A stretch of 64,000 bases of DNA from Mytilisepta virgata (lineage: Eukaryota; Mollusca; Bivalvia; Mytilida; Mytilidae), in NCBI GenBank assembly GCA_028015205.1, contig CM051521.1:129216614-129280613 (forward strand), written 5' to 3'. Shown here one piece after another: positions 12,588 to 24,500 of the stretch; the first letter of the stretch is position 1; each line of letters starts with the position of its first letter. The translations under genes and the position numbers were made by a program. The notes beneath the pieces are model-generated. The model was not told where the DNA came from and searched no databases. It saw nothing but the letters and a program-made list of their open reading frames with translations.

Positions 12588-13876
12588 CTGAAAATAAAAT
12601 GACAATGCATTACTGATAATGTTACGCTGTAAGTGATTGGTTAGTTAGACAGCTGGTATAATCATTCCATCTATCCTAAAGACAATATACGGTTGACAAA
12701 CATCATTTTCACTAATTACAATAGAATTCCCTTTTATTGTTTCTTCTCATTTCATATAATCTTAAAGTGTGTTGTTTATAACTATATTTTTAAATCTGTA
12801 GCCGTTGGTGGACTCTTCTAAAATTAGACTTTTCTATATTGTTAATTTCCCTTTTCTTGAATAGCATTAAGGATGAGAGGGATTGACTGCTGTAATCGGT
12901 GTGTAAAATTTTGATGGTTATATCGCATCAACATCATAATCGAAGTTACCGTTGTTGTAACACAACGTATTCCTATATAAGTGATTACTACAGGATTCAC
13001 CTCGATGGACTACATGACGGGTGACGTTAACAGAGCAGAAACTGCTTGCACTACCGAGGCACTTGGTTTACTTTTGATTTTTTGCCCATAGTGGTTAGTT
13101 TTAAGTGTTTCTGTGTTGTCTATTATATTTGTTATTCTGCGTTTCCGATTTTGGGTTTCCCTTTGCACCAACGTCTTTGCATTGCTCCCATCATGATTCT
13201 GTTCATACAAAATTAGTGCTTGTCAAAGGAGCTTAGAAATAATGGAAGAATGAAATTCATTTTATAAAAGACATATGAAATTTCCTTTTTCACCAGATCA
13301 TACATTGGACATTTGCATAAAATTGATATACTTAGAAAAGTTTTGAATTTGTAAACCAATACCTTGTCTGACGATTTCAGTTTGTAAATGCGTACATCAG
13401 GTAAAAGAACATGATGGCGTACTTTTTTCAGCATAATAATTTTCTTATCAAAAGGTGTCTGAGATTATGTAAATAAGACATTAAATACGAGGATTTGTTC
13501 CGTAGTGAAAGTAAATTTATAGGTATAAAACCAGGTCGATATTGTTCTAACGTGTCTAGGATTGGTACATGTTTTACATGTAAGAAAGGCGTGTATGGTA
13601 AAATGATGCAGTATTTGCTTTAAGATGTTTATTTGCACCGTAAGATCCTAAATTGATTGTATCAACTATTATCTTGATATATCTTTTCCTTGTATGTGAT
13701 GATTAACATTTTCCTGGAGTGTTGTTTTAATGCAGTAGGCGTATTTTGCTATAAATTTGCCATTTTAAACAACACTTTCATTAGTTTTCTGGTAAATAAA
13801 AATTGCCATTTTGAAAAAATATTTCAACTTATTCATAGAAATAGTTAATATAGTTGATCAATACAGTATAGCTGTA

Positions 13877-14119
13877 ATAACATTTCAGTTGCATTCTGGT
13901 TATATACGGAACGGCATTTCCCTAATATTGCTTGATGTATTTCAAAACTTCGTTTACGATTTTTCTTGTTATAGAATGTAAGAATGTGAAACTTATATAC
14001 TTATTTCTAAACAAACCTATAAACTTACAAATTCACACCGTATCCAACATATTAATCAATGCAGTTCATGTTAGTGAAATGCCGTTTGGTATTTGACTAG
14101 AATGCAACTGAAATGTGAT
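13877..14119. mobile_element. MITE-like element with about 45-50 bp terminal inverted repeats
   Basis: The left end contains ACATTTCAGTTGCATTCT and ACGGCATTTC. The right end contains the inverted counterparts (GAAATGCCGT, then AGAATGCAACTGAAATGT). The arms align over about 50 bp with several differences and enclose roughly 150 bp of AT-rich sequence without an open frame. A TA dinucleotide lies at each border, which could be the target duplication. A non-autonomous DNA transposon is the simplest reading. Confidence 0.7.
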
Positions 14120-14124
14120 TATAT

Positions 14125-15540
14125 AGACTTGCTCAAAATCCCTTAAAATTGTTTAACCATTGAACAATGTCTGCCTTTACTATGTACCGTACTACCGTCC
14201 TCATATATTTCCCTATGGCATTGTTGTCCCTTATGTACCATTGTATTTTTCAGGGATTTAATTTTACGAAAATATAAAATGGAAGGGACTTCTACAAATT
14301 CCTATAAATATCTAAATTAGATGAAAAATTTAATCCAAAGTTATTTTTCTGTGTTGTTTATTTTTTACTATCTAATATCTAATTTCATAAAATGAATATA
14401 TTTTGGAGAGAAATATTCGTTATTAAATAACTATATCATCATTCCAATTAGATACACACACATTGGCCTATACAAACAAAAATATTAGTTTAAAACTTTA
14501 ATGTGAAATCCAAACAAAGGCAATACTGTTGATAATTTATTTTATTTCCATAAAGAGTTATTGGATCAACTAAAAGTTTTTTTTTTCTCATATCAAATAA
14601 AATTCGATTATATTTAATTTATCTGGCTTCCATACTGAGTTAATGTCAGATCAAAGCCAACTATATTTTCTATGGGAAGGTATTTCCTTTTAAGTATCGC
14701 TTCAACGGCGTAATGAAAGGTCAAATAATCTGGATAATATTTTTATGAAATACAGATCTGACAGAGCTTAGACACTAAAACCAGAACTGACACTTAAGAA
14801 ACATTGCGATAACAATAAAATTTAAGTTTCAAAACGGTCAGTTTGTCTCTAATGTTTTAATACAACGTATAATCAAGAGCCTATGTAAAAATTATACACT
14901 AAAGACTCCATGCGTCCATAGCTTATAATCATGAGTTCAGCATCAAACAAAAACATGGGTATAAAAATATTGAAAATAAGATTACTTATGAATAAAATAG
15001 GCACCAAATATTATACAGATTTATACTTAGAGAATACTCTGTAGCGAGTCATGGTGTCCCGACTCAGTTGTTTTGTCAGTCTGATTACCATATCGTTTCT
15101 TACTGATATCCATGATGGTCTAATTTATTATAAGTTTTCCTGTAAGGTTAACATCAAGATTCTCATGGCTAAGGCAAGGAAAGGGGCGGCTGTAAAGGTT
15201 TAGATGGATCGAGCTGGTGACTGTATTGTCATAAAAGACCAAAGTCCTCTAGTAAAACTAGATCGATATAAGTTTACCATTATCTTTTTTGTTTATTATT
15301 TTATTTGGACATTTATTATACCAAACATAACGACAAAGATGTATATTGTTGCCCCCACCGCCCACTTTTCCAAAGACTAATAAATCTTGACTTAGAATTT
15401 ATATTAATTCAATTATTAGAAAAGCATTAATAGAAAATAAAATAAAAATTAGAAAAACTTACTGTATATAAAGTTATATATCAATATCTGTGATATTTTT
15501 CTCTGCGTGAAAACTTTAAAAGGAAATTAAAACTGAAAAT
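14125..15540. other. AT-rich stretch, nothing recognised
   Basis: No gene, tandem array or inverted repeat longer than about 15 bp was noticed. The segment at 15160-15245 is slightly richer in G and C but has no open frame of interest. Confidence 0.3.
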
Positions 15541-15550
15541 CAAAAATATT
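15541..15550. repeat. possible target-site duplication of the LINE, left copy
   Basis: CAAAAATATT here is repeated exactly at 18522-18531, just after the 3' end of the LINE. The location fits a 10-bp target duplication, but in AT-rich DNA a chance match cannot be excluded. Confidence 0.45.
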
Positions 15551-15592
15551 TGTAACAGAGTATTTTAAACTTTCACCTGGGCGGCCAGGTAA

Positions 15593-18370
15593 TTTAAAAG
15601 TATTATTAACTTTGACTTTAACACTGTCATTTTCTCCAACATTATTGAGTTCTTTATTACGTTCTTTTGTAAATTCAATAAAACTTATTGCCCTTCATTG
15701 TTACACAAGAATTTTGTTTTTGTGCAAGATTTTAAAGAAAAATTAAAGTGTACACCATATGAAACAATTGAATTTGAACTCATTATTTCAAAGTTCATTT
15801 TCAGTATGCCTGTTTCAAAGGAAGTGTCAATTAAAATGCAGCATATCACTAAGGCAGAATCTGATTTAAATTGTATTTTCAAAGATCTGTCCATAAGATC
15901 TTGTAAAATGATATCAATAAAGAAGAAGAAGAAGAAGATAAAGAAAAAGCCCTGGAATGATAAAGAGTTATCAGACACTAGAAAGACATTATTTTATTTA
16001 GGCAGCCTCTTAAGTAGAGATCCATATAATCAAGATTTAAGGACAAGATTCCTAAAGTGTTCAAAAGAATGTAAAAAAATGATTAAAAGAAAAACACAGA
16101 AATATAGAAAAGAAATATTTAATAAACTTATTACATTAAGAGACACTGATCCTAAGCAATACTGGAAACTTTTAAAGTCTCTTAAATATGAAGATTCTAA
16201 TAAAACTATAGAACTTCAAGCTGGTTTTGATGATTTAATAAACCATTTTAAAACACAAGGGGACGCCCTTGAGTTTGATAAGAACTTTAAAGAAAAAGTT
16301 GAATCTGAGTCAAACAGATATCCTTTATTTAATGAAGTTACAGATAGGCCATTTAACTTAACTGAATTGAATAGATGTATTAAAAAGTTAAACACAGGAA
16401 AAAGTGCTGGACCGGATAAAATTTCTAATGAAATTATTAAATATAGTAGTATTGTTACTAGTAAATCTATTATTAAACTTTTTAATTTAATTTTGGACTC
16501 TGGCAAATATCCAACTAGTTGGAGAAAGTCTTTTATAATACTTATACATAAATCAGGGGATAAAAATAATATTAATAATTACAGGGGTATTTCCCTACAA
16601 AACTGCATGGCAAAACTGTTTAGTGCAGTAATTAATGCTAGACTAGTTGATTTTTATGAAGATAAATTTGCAAACCAACAATTTGGTTTTAGAGTCAATC
16701 ATAGGACCACTGATAGTATATTTATATTAAAATCTTTAATAACCAAGTATTTAACAAAAAAGAAGACTAAAATATTTTCTTGTTTTGTTGATTTAAGACG
16801 TGCCTTTGATACAGTGTGGCATGATGGACTCCTGTATAAATTGAGGGAAAACAATGTTGGCATTAAACTTTTTAGCATTATTAAAGATATGTATAAATCG
16901 TGTGAGTCTTCAATTAAAATTGAAAACACTTTTTCAGACTATTTTCAAATCAAAAGAGGTGTAAAGCAAGGTGATAGCTTGAGTCCCACATTGTTTAATT
17001 GTTTCATTAATGACTTGCATTCAGAATTTGATAACCATTGTGATCCTGTATGTTTAGATAAGACATATCTTAGTACATTAAGCTTTGCAGATGATCTGGT
17101 AATTTTATCAGAAACAGCCTCAGGACTACAGCAAGCACTTAATAAGTTGGAATTGTATTGTCATAAATGGCAATTAACAGTCAATACAAGTAAAACTAAA
17201 ATTATTGTTTTCCAAAAGAACTCAAAGGCAAGTTTTATCTCTAATAATTTTTGTTATAAAAATAATATATTAAATGAAGTGAAGGAATTTAACTTCTTAG
17301 GCACTATTATTTGTCATACAGGAAAATTTAAGTCATCTCAGGAACTTTCTAAAAAGGGATTAAAAGCACTATTCTCTATTAAAAAGTATATGTCTAACTT
17401 CAAACATACACCAGTAGAACTGTCATGTAAATTATTTGACAATTTAATCAGACCTATAATTTTATATAACAGTGAGATCTGGTATATGGATGATTATTTC
17501 TCAATGTATAAAGCACTTCAAAGCTCTAATGTAAGTGGAAAAAATGTTGATATACTATCATTTTCTGATAAGCCTGCTTTTGAAAAAGTACACAATAAAT
17601 TTTGTAAAAGTGTTTTGGGTGTAAGAAAAACAGCATGTAATATTGCTGCAAAATCTGAACTTGGTAGATTACCACTAGATTCTTTTATTAAAACACAAGT
17701 TATTTGCTACTTTTCTAGACTAAACTGTATAGATATAAACCCTCTTGTAAAAGAAGCACTCTATTTAAATAAAAATCTCCATACAGATGGTGTGTATACT
17801 TGGTATAGCTTTGCTAGATCTGTTATGACGGAATTCGAAATAGATTATGAAAATTTTGAGAATGACAATAAAAGTTTTAAGGAAATTAATAAGTTACACA
17901 TAAAAAAAGAAAACAAAAAAACTATTCAAGAGAAATATGATGAACTTATAATAAATAAAATATCTAGCTTTGATGCTTCCTCGAAATTATACCTTTACAG
18001 CAAGTTAAAGTCTGATGTTAATGTTTCAGACTACTTAAATCTTCAAAACTTTAATAGTAGAAAAATACTTACCAAACTACGTATTAGTGACCATAATCTA
18101 GAGATTGAACTTGGTAGATACAAGAATATACCAAGAGAACAAAGACTTTGTAAATCATGCAAAATAATTGATGATGAAGCGCATTTCTTCTTTCATTGTA
18201 AAATTAATAATAATATAAGAAGAACATTTATTGACTTAATACAAACAAAATATGCTAATTTTAACCAGCTTGACGCCATTGATAAATTAATTTTTGTACT
18301 TAACCCAAATATGGATGTTTTGCCCACGGTTGTTGATTTTGTAAAGCAATCATTTGAGTTGCGACAATGA
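15593..18370 (+). CDS. LINE (non-LTR retrotransposon) reverse transcriptase, 5'-truncated
   Basis: The product is the ORF2-type polymerase of a non-LTR retrotransposon, which copies element RNA into DNA at a nicked target. The frame is open from a stop at 15590-15592 to TGA at 18368-18370. No ATG near the start is convincing, and upstream codons lack a recognisable endonuclease, so the 5' end is probably truncated. Counting from the TTG at 15698, GKSAGPD lies at residues 234-240, YRGISL at 295-300, QQFGFR at 327-332, the motif A aspartate in VDLRRAFDTVWH at 364-375, RGVKQGDSLSP at 420-430, and the catalytic FADD at 463-466. A thumb-like FNFLGT lies at 531-536. A C-x2-C-x7-H-x4-C cluster (C818, C821, H829, C834) resembles the zf-RVT motif at the C-terminus of many LINE polymerases. 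A lysine-rich patch lies at 75-84. There is no internal stop or frameshift, so the copy looks fairly young. The clade is not assigned. Without an endonuclease it could not move by itself. Confidence 0.93.
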   Translation, partial: FKSIINFDFNTVIFSNIIEFFITFFCKFNKTYCPSLLHKNFVFVQDFKEKLKCTPYETIEFELIISKFIFSMPVSKEVSIKMQHITKAESDLNCIFKDLSIRSCKMISIKKKKKKIKKKPWNDKELSDTRKTLFYLGSLLSRDPYNQDLRTRFLKCSKECKKMIKRKTQKYRKEIFNKLITLRDTDPKQYWKLLKSLKYEDSNKTIELQAGFDDLINHFKTQGDALEFDKNFKEKVESESNRYPLFNEVTDRPFNLTELNRCIKKLNTGKSAGPDKISNEIIKYSSIVTSKSIIKLFNLILDSGKYPTSWRKSFIILIHKSGDKNNINNYRGISLQNCMAKLFSAVINARLVDFYEDKFANQQFGFRVNHRTTDSIFILKSLITKYLTKKKTKIFSCFVDLRRAFDTVWHDGLLYKLRENNVGIKLFSIIKDMYKSCESSIKIENTFSDYFQIKRGVKQGDSLSPTLFNCFINDLHSEFDNHCDPVCLDKTYLSTLSFADDLVILSETASGLQQALNKLELYCHKWQLTVNTSKTKIIVFQKNSKASFISNNFCYKNNILNEVKEFNFLGTIICHTGKFKSSQELSKKGLKALFSIKKYMSNFKHTPVELSCKLFDNLIRPIILYNSEIWYMDDYFSMYKALQSSNVSGKNVDILSFSDKPAFEKVHNKFCKSVLGVRKTACNIAAKSELGRLPLDSFIKTQVICYFSRLNCIDINPLVKEALYLNKNLHTDGVYTWYSFARSVMTEFEIDYENFENDNKSFKEINKLHIKKENKKTIQEKYDELIINKISSFDASSKLYLYSKLKSDVNVSDYLNLQNFNSRKILTKLRISDHNLEIELGRYKNIPREQRLCKSCKIIDDEAHFFFHCKINNNIRRTFIDLIQTKYANFNQLDAIDKLIFVLNPNMDVLPTVVDFVKQSFELRQ

Positions 18371-18521
18371 GATCCACATTGGTCAAATTCATACATATTT
18401 GTAAATACTTTAATATCTTTGGTTGTATCCATTTGTATGTAGTTACATGTTCATTGTTTTTGTATGTTTGTGTTTGCTTAACCTCTTGAGGTTTTTATTA
18501 TGCAATAAAGTTGTATATGAA
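18371..18521 (+). mobile_element. LINE 3' untranslated region
   Basis: About 150 bp follows the reverse transcriptase stop. It contains CTCTTGAGGTTTTTATTATG and then GCAATAAAG at about 18502-18510, a polyadenylation-like signal. There is no long A tail. The element appears to end around 18521, just before the direct repeat CAAAAATATT. Confidence 0.6.
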
Positions 18522-18531
18522 CAAAAATATT
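18522..18531. repeat. possible target-site duplication of the LINE, right copy
   Basis: CAAAAATATT matches 15541-15550 exactly. Together the two copies bound a candidate insertion of about 2.97 kb. Confidence 0.45.
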
Positions 18532-18539
18532 ATTTCAAT

Positions 18540-19990
18540 TTGTAAGAATTCCAGACAAGAAAGATCCTTGTCAGTTTAAGAGTGTTGGATGCACAGCATA
18601 ATTCACTCTTCGTGCAGACTGATGCATATCTAGTTGCAATGGTACAATAATTTGCTTACGTTATCATTGTATACTGTATAGTGAAAAGAACAGTCCATAT
18701 TTGATGCTAAACACCACCACCAAGAATGTTTGAGAAGAAATATGCATGATGGGCAATTTGTTATTAAACAGCTTGTAGTGTAAATGACATTAGGATTCCG
18801 CTCAAAGTTATGTTAGGGTCTGTTTTAAACTTGAAATGGATAGAGATGATTTATCCGCAACGAAATACTGTCTCGGGAAAATTATTACCTTATAATAAAC
18901 GCAACATAGGACTTATTTATTTCCAATCTAACATATAGTCATTAAACTTCAATAACTTTCTATATAAATACTGAGATAATCGTATTAGTTTTAGATCTAT
19001 AAAACAAATATTTAATACTGTAGTTGGATAAATTCTATATTTGTTGGTTATTTGTCACTTATATTTATATTTTCTATCCATATTAGACAAGTAAGTATTC
19101 AACTAATAGACAGAATAATGGATATCAGTTACTTACATCTTTAGAACTGTATACAAAAGGTTATCATCTGTCATTTGATTTCTGATTATATATATTTTTG
19201 CAATTAGATTTTAAGAAAAAAACACAAAAATACAAATAGTACAAATAAATGATAAATTTACTTTCAAAACGAGCTTTGTGTAAAGCAATACGAACATCAT
19301 GACTAAAGTACATAGGGATATGAAGTCAGGCACTATTTCTTTATTCTTTATTAGACATTTGAACAGGGAAGATTAACACTAAAGAATAAGTAACACAATC
19401 TATTAAGAAATACGTAAAAAGTACACTAAATTATTCCTTATGATTTAAATAAAGAATAAGAAACAAACAAGACATCCTTCATCTGCCACATATCAACATT
19501 TAAATTAAAAATATAATGTTTGCAAATGAAGCTTATTATAATAAGCATATATCATATCCCATATAATGAACAAATATCAGTATCATAATATCATAGTATA
19601 TTACAAAATTTGTTTCCGTTGAAAATAAGTTGAAAATTAAAATATTACTTCTCCCTAGTTTTGTTTGTTGTGTTTACGTTTCTTATTTTTTTCGCCTGTC
19701 TTGGTGTTGTGTCTGGGTCTGAATTTTATTATTACTGATTGGCCATAGGCCATCACAACGCTATTAAGTGTTTCAAAATTTCCTCTGTATGCGTTAACGA
19801 AAAGGAGAGAGAGAGGACTGACTTTTATGAAAGTCGGGTACATAAAATACTATGCAATGTATTGTTAAGTATATGGAAATCTACACTTCACAAAATATAT
19901 ATAACGTGAGAAAGTAACAATTTTATCACTTTTTTCCTAAATTTGCCGCACTAAAATTGATCTTGTACTTCATTTTTGTGCCAAAATTGA
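18540..19990. other. AT-rich stretch, nothing recognised
   Basis: No gene is seen. A perfect 16-bp palindrome GCTTATTATAATAAGC lies at about 19531-19546. A pocket of higher G+C near 19740-19830 has no recognised content. Confidence 0.3.
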
Positions 19991-20340
19991 AATATTATCC
20001 TTGTATTTACTGCTATAAACCATACTTCTACATTACTTGAAGGTTCTAAACTGTGTATTAAATATTATCCTTGTATTTACTGCTATATAACATACTTCTA
20101 CATTACTTGAAGGTTCTAAACTGTGTATTAAATATTATCCTTGTATTTACTGCTATAAACCATATTTCTACATTACTTGAAGGTTCTAAACTGTGTATTA
20201 AATATTATCCTTGTATTTACTGCTATATAACATACTTCTACATTACTTGAAGGTTCTAAACTGTGTATTAAATATTATCCTTGTATTTACTGCTATATAA
20301 CATACTTCTACATTACTTGAAGGTTCTAAACTGTGTATTA
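19991..20340. repeat. 70-bp tandem repeat, five copies
   Basis: The unit starts AATATTATCCTTGTATTTAC and recurs at 19991, 20061, 20131, 20201 and 20271, so the array is exactly 5 x 70 bp. Copies differ at one cluster: units 1 and 3 read CTATAAACC while units 2, 4 and 5 read CTATATAAC. That suggests past amplification as a 140-bp dimer. An additional partial match (ACTGTGTATTAAAT) runs out at 20340. Confidence 0.97.
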
Positions 20341-21130
20341 AATGATATCATTAAATGATAATTCAGATAATAAAAACTTGGAAATCCAATTGACGACGAG
20401 AAAGGTACAAATATATGGTTCAATAAAAGTATCAACAACCCGTGAATGATAAATATGTACATGTAGTTGGAATGACTCGTATAATCTATCTTTATATTTC
20501 TTATATTTAACATTTTAAAAATTTTAAAAAGTGTACAAGTAATGTGTAAAAATATGTAAATCTTTTCAATAAATAGAAAAATTTCAAATAAATAAATGTA
20601 ATATATTTAAACAAAATTTCGACTTGATATTTTTGCTCATAACCTTTCAGAATCTTTTGTATATATATTTTTAATCTATGATTGTAATGATATAATATTG
20701 TCTTTCCTACATATATAATATATTTTTGCAATAAGGCATATATCTTGTCTCAACTTTATTGAGACAGAAACTGGACAAGGATACATTGCATTTCCGCATG
20801 AATTTTTTTCCGCAACAAAATATTTTTTCCTTTCCATTTCCATGTTCTAATCAATATATTACCTTTGATTTCTACAGGTCACAGTGACTGGTTCGTTTGA
20901 CCTTTGACTTCAGCGAGTTTGTACTCACTAAATGTGTACACTATATTTTGAATTTGGTTGTAAATTGTGTCATTATTCGCAAAGTGGTCACAAAAAGGGT
21001 ATACATACTTGTTTTCTCAGAGACAAATAGGTATCCTGGCAAACGGAAGAGGTATTTATATAGATATCTAATTAATATATCGGAAATATTGAAGAAATGA
21101 AAAATAAAATACGGAAAAGTCATATGAAAT
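20341..21130. other. AT-rich stretch, nothing recognised
   Basis: The only small structure noticed is an 8-bp-stem hairpin (TGTCTCAA, loop, TTGAGACA) at about 20745-20765. It does not match the histone 3' stem-loop consensus. No gene is seen. Confidence 0.3.
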
Positions 21131-21440
21131 AAAATTCACAAATTTCGTCAATTCACGACTCATCAGTTGTGCTCAAGGCCTAAAATGTTGAAAACCAAAA
21201 CAACAATCCAAATTAGTTGCCGAAGAGCAAGTTCAAAAATGCCAAAAATTACCGAAAGGAGTAAGTAAAAACCATCTAAAAACAGAGCTATGAGGGAGAT
21301 ACTCCTTAGTTTTCATAAATTTACAATTTTCAAACAGTAAATTTTAAGTATCAATTTCTGGCAAGTATCGAAATACTAACAACTGAACTGGAGATACTCT
21401 TTGAGTCCACCAGCAGCGGTATCGACTCATTTTAAGTGGT
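21130..21440 (+). repeat. best-preserved copy of dispersed repeat family A
   Basis: The copy starts near ATTTCGTCAATTCACGACTC and contains CATCAGTTGTGCTCAAGGCC, then GTTGAAAACCAAAAC, AAATGCCAAAAATTACC, AACAGAGCTATGAGGG, a segment around TAAGTATCAATTTCTGGC, and the end GAGTCCACCAGCAGCGGTAT. Other copies in the window share these blocks in the same order. No open frame is present, so it is probably a non-autonomous or non-coding part of a larger element. Confidence 0.75.
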
Positions 21441-21486
21441 AATTGCAGAAATGCAATTCACCGCTGAACAAATACCCAGACTATAA

Positions 21487-21560
21487 GGCCCTCGTGGTGT
21501 ATTGGTTAGCGCATCGCGCTATAAAGTCAAGTTGAAGATTTTAGGTATAAAGTCAAGAAA
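21487..21560 (+). repeat. tRNA-like 5' half, possible SINE head
   Basis: GGCCCTCGTGGTGTATTGG followed by TTAGCGCATCGCGCT resembles the acceptor, D-arm and anticodon 5' side of a tRNA, with an A-box-like TGGTGTATTGG. No B box (GGTTCGAATCC) follows within tRNA distance, so it is not a functional tRNA gene. It is more likely a remnant of a tRNA-derived SINE. The next 200 bp look like unrelated repeat debris. Confidence 0.4.
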
Positions 21561-24500
21561 CACCAAAGGGACATTCGAAGGAGGGAAAAATCGAAACAAC
21601 TGACAAATTCCGGAGAACAACGAAGACAACATGGATCTCACCAAAAAACGGGGGTAGACTCAGATGCTCCGAAAGAATAAGCAGTCTCTGCCTCCTGCAG
21701 GACACCCGCCATGCTGCCCATGTCAAAGCCGTTATGAGGAACGTACAACATCAATGGAACAGGACCATTTTCATTTAGGAAACGGTATCAAGAGTCAAAT
21801 ATGCAACGCCCTATCGCAACATTGATTTGAAAAACTTATTGTTGTTATCTTTATAAACGGACTAAATTTAGACTTGAAACTGGATAAAGTTAGATACCAG
21901 TATAGAATTGCATTTTCTTGCTAATTATGACAGAATTCCAATTAAGGGTCCAAAGAATCCAGCATACTCTCCCAGAGTTTATATCATGTACTTGTAAAAA
22001 TTCGCTTTCCGTACCTTTATAAATCATAAAATAATCGTGCAAACATGGTTTAAATAAAAACCAACAACTGTACAGATTTAACTTGTGTTCAGTTATAATG
22101 TCCTAATCATAAAACACAGAAAGTCAACAGTGAAACACCAAACACTGAACAACACCACACGATTTGTATGCACCTTTTTACAGGAAAATCATCACTCCGG
22201 ATAAAATATATTTGTAATTTTTCTAATGCGCATTTCTGGAAAATTGTCGTACTTTGTAATTGATCATCCAGAAATTCAATGTTTACACTTTCATATTAAA
22301 CAATGTCATATTTCCGCCAGAACGATACAAATTTACAATTCTAGATATCGATTATATTTGTCATTTCTCTTTATCTTAGTGGTCTGAAATGGAACAAGCA
22401 TTTTCTTATTTTTTTTTGCATTTGAAAAAGACAATCTAATCTTAGATCAAAGACAAAATAATGTGACAGCGATATCAAAAGATGTAATTGAAGTTTCAGA
22501 TCAGAGTTTGATCTGTTGTATTGCAGAAACCAATGTGTTTTTCAACAAGTTATTACCGGAAACTACACATAATGGTTTGATCAATCTTATTCCGTGTCCA
22601 GTCCTATGGAATATTTTCTACCTGACGCTTGTCCCATATCATTACATTTTCATATTAAGACTTAGACTTACAATATCATAATTTTTTCGGGTTAATCGCG
22701 ATTTTATGCCATGCTAAATACAATTAAGTTCAATTAACAGAAATATTCTGTATAATTAAAAGTTACCAAAAGTAGATCTTTTCACAATAGGGGCTATAAA
22801 TATGAAAATTCTATGTGATTCTGTAAAAAAGGGATTTTCTCCCAGTGGCTTAAAGGCTTTAAATTTATACTGAACTCTCACTAGTTCTTTCGATTTCTAT
22901 TGAACTCTATGACGACATATCCATTAAACCATTTATGGGAGTGTTATATCTGTCTATTTCGTTCAATAGACCGACAGTATCAAAGCAGCAGCTATGAAAG
23001 CCTTAGCTAGTTTTACTGTTGAAACGAGCACATTCTGACCATGATATTTTAATTATGTACCGTCCAACCGTTAACATTTTTGGCTAGCGGACACCTTGTT
23101 AGTATCTTTACTGTATAGGCTTTCATAGTATGTTTTAACGCCAGCGGGTCAGGATAGATAAGGAGGTTTGAGTACCAACCTTACCACTGTTCAATGTCTG
23201 TAACAAGTCTCACTTTGTTTCTATGTTTGTGTTTTATACTCTTTTGTGTTATTTTTGTTTGTCCAAATGTCTGACGATTACCCGCTTTATTATTTAGTGA
23301 TATTTTTTATCGAGTGGATAAAAATCTGCACAAAACTGCCACTAAAAAAATAAAACAAAGAAACAACTAAGAAATGGCTTCTAAATTTGATAGCTGGATC
23401 CAAATGTACTACGTCGGTACTATTCAAAGGATATTTACATTAAAATGTTTTGTATCTCAACATCACTGATCTAATGTTGAAATCCGAAAAATTAAAAGAA
23501 AATTTTCTCAAGATTTAACTTACCTTATTTTTCAAGATCAGACAAGAAACAACGCCTTAAAAATATGATAATAACGATGCAAGAAAAACACCTACCTGGT
23601 ACTGATTACTTTTTTACCTGGTAAATAGAAATATTTGCAATCAATAATACCTATACCTGTATAGAATAAAGTTTTCTCCTGTTGTTTTTACATTCATAAT
23701 TATATGTTTCATTTATTTTAAACATTCTCTACATTAAAATTTAATCAAGACGGATAATATTGAATTAAATGGTAGAAATGGGAATGTCATGAAATATTGG
23801 AAAATTGTAGGAGGATGTTGAAAAACAATACTTATGGGACATCGATATTGTCATGTTTCATTGATAAATTGCTTCCTATATTAACTTCATCCTGGGTTTG
23901 TTTGTATATCTTGCTAGAAATATTAGCAGACAAAAAAGTCTAAAAGCCAGTTCCTGGACCAGACATCCTGAATAACGATACTACTAAACCACAGCTGCAC
24001 TGACATAAGTTTGCATTAATCGGACACAAATTGTTCTCGTAAAAAGATTCCTTTGACGTACATTGGCCTCTTTTTAAAGAACTGTCTGGAAAATGCCGAT
24101 AATTTCGAGACTAGAAGTTTTGAAACGTTTTAGGACTTTCACTGTCAAACTTATCTTTTACCATAAAACCCTGTCCAATTTAATTCTTTAACATAACCAC
24201 ATTGCTTTAAATTGAAACTAGCCATACCTTAAACAATATAAATCGATAACAGTAAAGGTCAACAACCAATCAATTAGCACCACCCATATTGCTTTCCAGA
24301 TATTTTTGATAAGTCTAAGACATTGAAACTACATACAATATTTCGATGTAGGATCCAAAGATAAAAATCTGAAACAAATATTTTGTTCTTCAAGTTACAT
24401 TTGGATCAAACTATGGTCATTATAACCATATGCATTTGGTAATATTTAGTAAAATTAAAACAATTTATAGATGAATATTGATTCGATGCTTTAGGTACAG

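Larger units (their letters stand above)
11070..13870. other. AT-rich stretch with a weak repeat and splice-like segments
   Basis: A 29-bp direct duplication (AATACTTCACCACGCCTTAT onward) fills 11461-11518. Minus-strand splice-like borders frame 11883-11896 and 12543-12587. About 12990-13195 (+) is richer in G and C and resembles a dispersed mussel repeat, by recall only. No long coding region is recognised. Confidence 0.3.

Noticed and set aside
15685..18432. Minus-strand frames opposite the LINE
   Set aside because: They are shadows of the strong + strand reverse transcriptase frame.
20745..20765. Hairpin considered as a histone mRNA 3' stem-loop
   Set aside because: The stem sequence does not fit the histone consensus and no histone gene is nearby.
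21487..21520. Functional tRNA gene
   Set aside because: Only the 5' half is tRNA-like; there is no B box or 3' half at the expected distance.
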